Assembly (NCBI GenBank): GCA_049587715.1
Contig: JBAVEL010000008.1
Span: 1-11,337 of the forward strand
Direction of reading: 5' to 3'
Origin: JBAVEL01 sp049587715
GTDB lineage: Bacteria > Bacteroidota > Ignavibacteria > UBA10030 > UBA6906
Length of the DNA: 11,337 bases
Positions within the stretch are counted from its first letter, which is position 1, and each line of letters opens with the position of its first letter. A program made the position numbers and the translations under genes. Shown here one piece after another: positions 7,490-11,337 of this stretch. The notes beneath the pieces were generated by a model. That model saw only the letters and a program-made list of their open reading frames with translations. It had not been told where the DNA came from and ran no database searches.

Positions 7490-7831
7490 ATGGCTGTCAG
7501 GACATCCGTACTGGAGGGGGGCATAGCCCTGATCGAAGCCCGCGGTTCCCTCATGGGGGGGGAGGAGACGGATCACCTCCGTCAGGCCATCGCGGGGTTT
7601 GTGGACCGCGACTACCAGAAGCTGCTGATAGACCTCGGCGGTGTGGAGTACCTCAATAGCACGGCCATCGGTGTGCTCGTAGCGGCTCAGACCAGCTACA
7701 CCCGGAAAGGATGGCAGGTGAAGCTCACCGGCATCAACAAGAACATAGACAGCATCTTCGTCATCACCAAGCTGGCCCTCATCTTCGATGTGCACGACAC
7801 CCGGGATGCGGCCGTGAAGGCCTTCCGGTAG
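7490..7831 (+). CDS. Small STAS-domain protein (anti-sigma factor antagonist-like)
   Basis: The protein has 113 residues and is a single STAS domain, the fold of SpoIIAA/RsbV anti-anti-sigma factors. In that family an unphosphorylated antagonist binds an anti-sigma kinase and frees a sigma factor. Seen: an N-terminal strand (TSVLEGGIALIEARGSLMGGE), a DYQKLLIDLGGVEYLNSTAIGVLV block at about 41-64 with the candidate phosphorylation serine S57, then a helix and KLTGINKNIDSIFVITKLALIFDV at 78-101. The usual D-S pair is N56-S57 here. The ATG at 7490 is preferred to an in-frame GTG at 7478, because the family normally starts just before the first strand and GGAG sits six bases upstream. It has its own promoter, and no kinase, phosphatase or sigma gene is adjacent. 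It could act in another STAS role, such as a scaffold or lipid-asymmetry protein. Confidence 0.85.
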   Translation: MAVRTSVLEGGIALIEARGSLMGGEETDHLRQAIAGFVDRDYQKLLIDLGGVEYLNSTAIGVLVAAQTSYTRKGWQVKLTGINKNIDSIFVITKLALIFDVHDTRDAAVKAFR

Positions 7832-7832
7832 C

Positions 7833-7847
7833 CCCCGCCCGGCGGGG
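7833..7847 (+). terminator. Weak hairpin after the STAS gene
   Basis: Seen: CCCCG (7833-7837) pairs with CGGGG (7843-7847) around a 5-base loop, two bases after the stop. No T-run follows, so this is only a possible weak terminator or an RNA 3'-end stabiliser. The comM promoter begins six bases later. Confidence 0.25.
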
Positions 7848-7853
7848 AGCGGC

Positions 7854-7882
7854 TTGACTCTCCGCAATATTCCTGCTATATT
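7854..7882 (+). promoter_or_regulatory. Sigma-70-like promoter for comM
   Basis: Seen: TTGACT at 7854-7859, a 17-base spacer, then TATATT at 7877-7882. Expected start is near 7889, giving a leader of about 29 bases before the ATG at 7918. It sits in the 86-base gap between two genes and shares spacing and a TATATTC -10 region with the promoter at 7429-7457. Confidence 0.78.
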
Positions 7883-7917
7883 CCGCAGTCATTGAGGTCC
7901 CCTCACACGGGGGTTCC

Positions 7918-9453
7918 ATGCTCTCCCGCGTCCTCAGCTGCGCCACCTACGGCATCAACGCCTACCTTGTGGAGGTGGAGACCCATCTGGAGAAGCGGCT
8001 TCCCTCCTTCTCGGTGGTGGGGCTTCCCGACAGCACGGTGCGCGAGAGCAGGGAACGGGTCAGTGCCGCAATCAAGAACTGCGGATTCGAGTTTCCCTTG
8101 CGGCGCATCACCGTGAACCTTGCCCCGGCCGACATTCGGAAGGAGGGGTCTGCCTTCGACCTGCCGATGGCGGTGGGGATCCTGGCCTCTTCCGGACAGG
8201 TTTGCGGGGACCGTCTCCCGCAAACCCTGCTCGTAGGCGAGCTGGCCCTGGACGGATCCCTCCGTCCGGTCCGGGGAACCCTCCCCATGTCGCTCCAGGC
8301 CCGGCGGTCGAGCGTGCGGAGGATCCTGGTCCCTGTGGCGAACGGGGAAGAGGCGGCCATGGCGGGAGGCGTGGATGTGTTTCCGCTTGCTTCCCTTACG
8401 GAAGCCGTCCGGTTTCTGAACGGCGAGCGAGAAACACGGCGGCCCCTCCGCGTGAATGTGGAGACGCTCCTGAAGGGGGGGGAGGGGGCGGGGCCCGATT
8501 TTTCGGAGGTCAGGGGACAGGAGAACGTGAAGCGGGCGCTGGAGGTGGCCGCTGCGGGAGCTCACAATGTGCTCATGATCGGCCCGCCGGGCTCGGGCAA
8601 GACCATGCTGGCGCGCCGGCTCCCGGGGATTCTCCCTCCGATGAGTCTCGAGGAGGCGCTGGAGGCGACGCGGATTCACTCGGTGGCCGGTCTTCTCCCT
8701 GTCGGTACGCCGCTTGTAGCAGACCGTCCATTCCGGGCCCCCCATCACACCATCTCCGACGCCGCCCTGGTGGGAGGGGGGTCCGTGCCCCGTCCCGGAG
8801 AGATCTCCCTGGCGCACAGGGGCGTGCTCTTTCTGGATGAGCTCCCCGAGTTCGCCCGGAGCGTGCTGGAGGTGCTCCGCCAGCCGCTGGAGGACGGGAT
8901 GGTAACCGTGAGCCGTTCCCGGCTCTCCGTCGAGTACCCGGCCCGCTTCATGCTCGTGTGCGCCATGAACCCCTGCCTGTGCGGTTATGCCACCGACCCT
9001 GGGCGGACATGCACCTGCACCCCGTGGGGCATTCAGAAGTACATGGCGAGAATCTCGGGGCCCCTGCTCGACAGAATCGATCTGCACATTGATGTCCCGG
9101 CAGTGAAATACGGAGAGCTGACCGGCAGGCAGTGCGGAGAGAAGTCACACTCGATCCGCCTGCGTGTTGTGCGTGCGCGCGACATCCAGGCCCGCCGGTT
9201 CAGCGGCCGCAAGGGGATGTACGCGAATGCGGATATGCAGGCCAAAGATATCCGCGACTATTGCCGGCTCGACACCTCGGGCGAAGTGCTCCTGAAAACG
9301 GCGATCACACGGCTTGGGCTCTCTGCCAGGGCATACGTCAGAATACTGAAGGTCGGGAGGACCATTGCCGATCTGGCTGCTTCAACCGATGTGAGGACGG
9401 AACACATCGCCGAGGCGGTACAGTACCGGGGTCTGGACAGGAATATGCAGTGA
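7918..9453 (+). CDS. comM: YifB/ComM family Mg-chelatase-like AAA+ ATPase
   Basis: In ComM-studied bacteria this hexameric AAA+ helicase promotes branch migration during integration of transforming DNA; the family is widespread also in non-competent species. The protein has 511 residues, a typical length. Seen: an N-terminal ChlI-like S5-fold domain at about 1-170 (LPSFSVVGLPDSTVRESRERV, NLAPADIRKEGSAFDLPMA, LLVGELALDGSLRPVRG); Walker A GPPGSGKT at 222-229; PFRAPHHTISDAALVGGG at 271-288; Walker B GVLFLDELPEF at 302-312; a zinc-ribbon-like insert with C353, C355, C365, C367 (NPCLCGY...CTCTP); SGPLLDRIDLH at 380-390 with the likely arginine finger; and a C-terminal helical lid ending in LSARAYVRILKVGRTIADLA. 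The gene has its own promoter. The ATG at 7918 gives the family's usual MLSRVLSCATYGI start but lacks a strong Shine-Dalgarno (only GGGGG before it). All key residues are present. Confidence 0.95.
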   Translation: MLSRVLSCATYGINAYLVEVETHLEKRLPSFSVVGLPDSTVRESRERVSAAIKNCGFEFPLRRITVNLAPADIRKEGSAFDLPMAVGILASSGQVCGDRLPQTLLVGELALDGSLRPVRGTLPMSLQARRSSVRRILVPVANGEEAAMAGGVDVFPLASLTEAVRFLNGERETRRPLRVNVETLLKGGEGAGPDFSEVRGQENVKRALEVAAAGAHNVLMIGPPGSGKTMLARRLPGILPPMSLEEALEATRIHSVAGLLPVGTPLVADRPFRAPHHTISDAALVGGGSVPRPGEISLAHRGVLFLDELPEFARSVLEVLRQPLEDGMVTVSRSRLSVEYPARFMLVCAMNPCLCGYATDPGRTCTCTPWGIQKYMARISGPLLDRIDLHIDVPAVKYGELTGRQCGEKSHSIRLRVVRARDIQARRFSGRKGMYANADMQAKDIRDYCRLDTSGEVLLKTAITRLGLSARAYVRILKVGRTIADLAASTDVRTEHIAEAVQYRGLDRNMQ

Positions 9454-9893
9454 AGGAGAACTGCCCCACCAGAGACTCCTCATCCCGAACATGCACCAAC
9501 GAAGGAACGGGCAGAATCCGTCTGTTTTGCCGCCTTGACCCTTGTTTTGTCATTCGTTATGGTTGCTCCAGTTCTACATAGGTCGGAATTGTGAACAGGG
9601 CGCCAGCTCGTCGTTCACCGGTTCAGACCTGAAAGTGTTCGCCGTCTTGTCCCTCCGCTGTGGCGAGACCTCCACCTCTCACCCTTGAGCTGCGGGGTCA
9701 CCTGTTTCCCCGACGTTCCCTTTTCTCTCGCGTGCCTTGTCTTGATCAGGAGGACTCCGTGCACCTTGCACAGGTTGTCCTTCTTCTGGCCGTTCGCTCT
9801 CCCCTCCCCGAGTTAGCCGAGAGTGCCGCGCTGCAATAGATGCAGCAGGTGGTCAAGTACCGCAGCTCATCATCACCCAAAGGAGGAACACTC
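9454..9893 (+). other. 440-base gap without a convincing gene
   Basis: I see no RNA gene or well-supported protein gene here. A weak hairpin, GGCAGA (9510-9515) with TCTGTT (9521-9526, two G-T pairs), followed by TTG, might end comM transcription. A possible promoter lies at 9535-9563. A small GTGCA-CCT-TGCAC palindrome lies near 9760. Both strands have longish start-less open frames between about 9580 and 9815. On the minus strand one frame ends at 9574-9576 and is broken by one internal TGA at 9679-9681. Composition and neighbours suggest decayed or foreign DNA, but no element can be named. The region ends in a good ribosome-binding site for the gene at 9894. Confidence 0.5.
9535..9563 (+). 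promoter_or_regulatory. Possible promoter for the low-GC secreted-protein gene
   Basis: Seen: TTGACC at 9535-9540, a 17-base spacer, then TATGGT at 9558-9563. Spacing matches the two other promoters in the window, but the -10 box is weaker. If real, it would give a leader of about 320 bases before the ATG at 9894. Confidence 0.4.
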
Positions 9894-10325
9894 ATGAAAC
9901 CCACAATGGTTTTCTTTGTAATTGGTGCCCTCGTGTGCTGCTTCGGTCACGTGTCGGCGCAGCAACCACAGGGTAATGTTTTGGTTGTGTACACAGCGGA
10001 ACGCGCCTTTCCTGAAGACGGGCCAGGTGCGGAGTTTGACTCGCTGATACAACTGTACACTGAGAAGGTGACAAAAAAGAATGAGCTGATCTTGAGTCAG
10101 CGCATTTGTCGCCATTGGTGGGGGAGTGACAACAGACAATTTGTTGTAATCGTCGAAGTGAAGGATTGGCAGGCCATCGAGAAGGCATTCGCTCGCGAGG
10201 ATGAACTCTTTCAGAAGGCATTCACGAAGGAAGAACAGGACCGGTTCAACAAAGCCTACAACAAGTATTTTACCGGCAACCACTCTGATGAAATCTATGG
10301 TGAAGTCCCGGGTGGCCGGAAGTAG
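9894..10325 (+). CDS. Small secreted protein of unknown function, low G+C
   Basis: I do not recognise a named family with confidence. The protein has 143 residues. Seen: a clear signal peptide (K2, hydrophobic 5-18, cleavage expected after VSA at 20-22, before QQPQG). The mature part of about 121 residues has a strand-rich start (NVLVVYTAER), a helical LIQLYTEKV segment, RHWWGSDNRQFVVIVEVKDWQAIEKA at about 73-98, and a charged helical end (FQKAFTKEEQDRFNKAYNKYF) before GNHSDEIYGEVPGGRK. The strand-then-DW-helix pattern could fit a ferredoxin-like alpha/beta-barrel (NIPSNAP or ABM-like) fold; this is a guess. The two cysteines in the signal do not make a good lipobox. The ATG at 9894 has a strong AAAGGAGG about eight bases upstream. 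Three hand-counted 60-base lines inside the gene are about 52% G+C, clearly below the neighbours, which suggests transfer. Confidence 0.82.
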   Translation: MKPTMVFFVIGALVCCFGHVSAQQPQGNVLVVYTAERAFPEDGPGAEFDSLIQLYTEKVTKKNELILSQRICRHWWGSDNRQFVVIVEVKDWQAIEKAFAREDELFQKAFTKEEQDRFNKAYNKYFTGNHSDEIYGEVPGGRK

Positions 10326-10465
10326 CAGCGCTTGCTGCTGGCGTTGAGGAGCTGGAGTACAAATCAGGCGAGTGGAATGCGGGCACTGTCGCGGGTGGGG
10401 TGTACTTCTACCGCCTCAAAGCCGGCAGCTTCACGATGGTGAAGAAGCTTCTGCTCCTGAAGTAG
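10304..10465 (+). pseudogene. Orphan C-terminal sorting-tail fragment of a secreted protein
   Basis: This is a start-less open frame, beginning after a TGA at 10301-10303 and ending at the TAG at 10463-10465, in a different frame from the gene that ends at 10325. From about 10322 it reads VAALAAGVEELEYKSGEWNA, then GTVAGGVYFYRLKAGSFT, then MVKKLLLLK. Known: secreted FCB proteins commonly end in a FlgD-like or type IX secretion sorting domain. Such domains have a (V/A)xLxxG..E.G.H...WxA...(A/S)GVYFYRLxAG.F..T/VKKLLLLK pattern, and the match is close, including the terminal basic-hydrophobic KKLLLLK. Only the last 45-50 residues remain and no start or Shine-Dalgarno precedes them. I infer the 3' remnant of a larger secreted-protein gene, cut by a deletion or by arrival of the upstream low-GC gene. 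An undetected programmed frameshift is a less likely alternative. Confidence 0.72.
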
Positions 10466-10516
10466 TATCGGGTCACATCGATCTGCGAAAAGGGGCTCCG
10501 GAAGTAGCCCTTGGGG

Positions 10517-10539
10517 GGAGGGGGTTCTCCCCTCCTTTT
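10517..10539 (+). terminator. Rho-independent terminator
   Basis: Seen: GGAGGGG (10517-10523) pairs perfectly with CCCCTCC (10529-10535) around a 5-base loop, followed directly by TTTT (10536-10539). It lies 52 bases after the sorting-tail stop and probably served that original gene. It now also ends transcripts from the secreted-protein gene at 9894. Confidence 0.78.
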
Positions 10540-10557
10540 GCCATGGCCCGGGCCTCC

Positions 10558-10579
10558 CAACAGGTCAACGCCTGTTGAC
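10558..10579. repeat. Two overlapping inverted repeats
   Basis: CAACAGG (10558-10564) pairs with CCTGTTG (10571-10577), and in the alternative register GTCAAC (10564-10569) pairs with GTTGAC (10574-10579). Both arms are perfect. It could be an operator-like palindrome or an mRNA 3' hairpin; which one cannot be decided from sequence alone. Confidence 0.45.
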
Positions 10580-10608
10580 GCGGCTTTCTTGGAGGGAAGG
10601 GCTCTGAA

Positions 10609-10650
10609 GCGGGCCGGACAACCCCTCCCTCGGCCGATCAACCGGCCCGC
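10609..10650. repeat. 9-bp perfect inverted repeat
   Basis: GCGGGCCGG (10609-10617) is the exact reverse complement of CCGGCCCGC (10642-10650), separated by 24 bases. In RNA it would form a very stable stem. No known RNA family was recognised around it. Confidence 0.5.
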
Positions 10651-10938
10651 AGAACCACCCGCCTCTCCTCGGGAGGTGCCTGGACCCGGTGCGGGGGGTT
10701 GCACCACCCGGAACCGGCGTACTTCCTCCCCCGCCGGGGCTTCCCCGGACCAGGTTCCCGCCAGTTGCGAAAGAGCCGGCCGTTTCTTTTCGTATGTTCA
10801 TCGTTCATGCGGGCCCGGACACCGCGATGAGGGATCTCCGGGGGGAGGGGCTTCATCCACCCGAGGCCTCGCGCGTCAGCGCAGGGCGGTGGTGCGGTGC
10901 CTCCCGCGCCCCGGGTGTTGCAGCATCGGACCCTCCTC

Positions 10939-11337
10939 ATGAGATGGAATCGGGACATAGATGCACTGCGTTCCCACCCGCGCTATCCGTATGCGGTGGA
11001 GATGCTCCAGGAGATCCTGCGGGGGCAGGTTCCCTCCAGGCGCAACCTGGGCTCCCTCTACGGCCCCGGTTCCGCGGACATGGTGCGCGAACTGGTGGCC
11101 CAGCACCTGGCCGCGGGGCCGTCCCGGTGCCGGACCCTCCGGCGGCAAGAAGCCGCCGCGCCCACCGAGATAAGCGACAAGCGTGTGGCGCTGGAGTCCG
11201 AGCCCGGGTTCCAGCGGGTTCAGTTGGAGCTCCTCTCCCTGGGAATCCCCGAGGTCTCCCTTCTGAAGGTCCTCTACGGGGACTACGCCGCCGTGATCCG
11301 CAGGGTGTACCGGGAATTTCTCCGGCGCGGGCTCCGC
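10939..11337 (+). CDS. Unrecognised protein, 5' part (runs off the window)
   Basis: An open frame of 133 codons runs from the ATG at 10939 to the right edge without a stop. I do not recognise the family. Seen: a start MRWNRDIDALRSHPRYPYAV, a likely helical segment (VEMLQEILRGQVPSRRNLGSLYG), and DMVRELVAQHLAAG. A variable Arg/Ala-rich linker follows at about 62-82, then a second helical block FQRVQLELLSLGIPEVSLLKV and YAAVIRRVYREFLRRGLR. It has no signal peptide and is rich in Arg and Leu. Codons are strongly G/C-ending like the housekeeping genes in the window, which supports real coding. The start is uncertain. ATG 10939 is the first in-frame ATG after a TGA near 10830, but no strong Shine-Dalgarno precedes it, and GTG codons at about 10897 and 10915 are alternatives. 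It could be a cytoplasmic DNA-binding or adaptor protein, but nothing proves this. Confidence 0.6.
   Translation, partial: MRWNRDIDALRSHPRYPYAVEMLQEILRGQVPSRRNLGSLYGPGSADMVRELVAQHLAAGPSRCRTLRRQEAAAPTEISDKRVALESEPGFQRVQLELLSLGIPEVSLLKVLYGDYAAVIRRVYREFLRRGLR

Larger units (their letters stand above)
10540..10938 (+). other. Hairpin-rich intergenic region without a convincing gene
   Basis: The roughly 400 bases between the terminator and the next gene have open frames on both strands, but their translations are low-complexity Pro/Arg/Gly sequence without family features. Seen: several inverted repeats, namely 10558-10577, 10609-10650, GGTGC (10688-10692) with GCACC (10701-10705), and CCGGGG (10734-10739) with CCCCGG (10743-10748). 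I looked for tRNA, tmRNA, SRP RNA, RNase P RNA and common riboswitch core motifs and found none. No -35/-10 pair with good spacing is visible. The only candidate, TTGCGA at 10765 and TATGTT at 10793, is 22 bases apart. Confidence 0.45.

Noticed and set aside
7903..9087. 394-codon minus-strand frame opposite comM
   Set aside because: The comM frame shows complete Walker A/B, zinc-ribbon and lid motifs; the opposite frame shows none.
9132..9581. + strand frame overlapping the 3' end of comM and the gap after it
   Set aside because: It is mostly inside comM in another frame and has no recognisable features or ribosome-binding site.
10765..10798. TTGCGA and TATGTT as a promoter for the gene at 10939
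   Set aside because: The 22-base spacing is too long compared with the 17-base spacing of the other promoters here.
9454..10938. CRISPR array, tRNA, rRNA or insertion sequence
   Set aside because: I saw no regularly spaced direct repeats, no T-loop/acceptor pattern, no rRNA motifs and no transposase or terminal inverted repeats.
10511..10942. 143-codon + strand frame across the hairpin-rich region
   Set aside because: It starts inside the terminator stem, has no Shine-Dalgarno or domain, and is made of Pro/Gly/Arg/Ser-rich low-complexity sequence.

Overview
The window is about 11.3 kb of GC-rich bacterial chromosome. Nearly all protein genes lie on the + strand, densely packed, and most are ordinary housekeeping genes. 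The gene content suggests a high-GC member of the Fibrobacteres-Chlorobi-Bacteroidetes (FCB) superphylum or a related candidate phylum. The reasons are a six-domain S1 protein, an IspH with an SSNGKVL-type motif, a DUF5683-like envelope protein, and a gene remnant ending in a type IX-secretion-like C-terminal sorting tail. This placement is an inference; there is no rRNA gene in the window.

Region 1 (1-3252) is the end of cmk (CMP kinase), ispH (last step of the MEP isoprenoid pathway, overlapping cmk by 16 bases) and rpsA (ribosomal protein S1). A 108-base gap with two stem-loops precedes rpsA, and a GC-rich terminator-like hairpin follows it.

Region 2 (3272-7432) is a tight co-directional block: mtaB (tRNA ms2t6A37 methylthiotransferase), a DUF512 radical SAM protein with an N-terminal PDZ-like segment (4-base overlap with mtaB), a DUF5683-like exported or membrane protein (16-base overlap), and truA (tRNA pseudouridine synthase, 11-base gap). 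Two of the four genes modify tRNA and two are radical SAM Fe-S enzymes.

Region 3 (7429-9453) has two single-gene units with matching sigma-70-like promoters (TTGATT and TTGACT, each 17 bases from TATATT): a small STAS-domain protein and comM/yifB, the AAA+ ATPase used in natural transformation.

Region 4 (9454-11337) differs from the rest. It holds a 440-base stretch with no convincing gene, a small secreted protein gene of distinctly lower G+C (about 52% in hand-counted lines), and the orphaned C-terminal tail of a secreted-protein gene, out of frame with the gene before it. A good intrinsic terminator follows, then about 400 bases of hairpin-rich sequence and the 5' part of an unrecognised gene that runs off the window. 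This looks like a remodelled accessory spot.

I found no complete novel system. The items most worth a second look are the sorting-tail relic, the low-GC secreted orphan, the coupling of the DUF512 protein to tRNA-modification genes, and the structured leader before rpsA.
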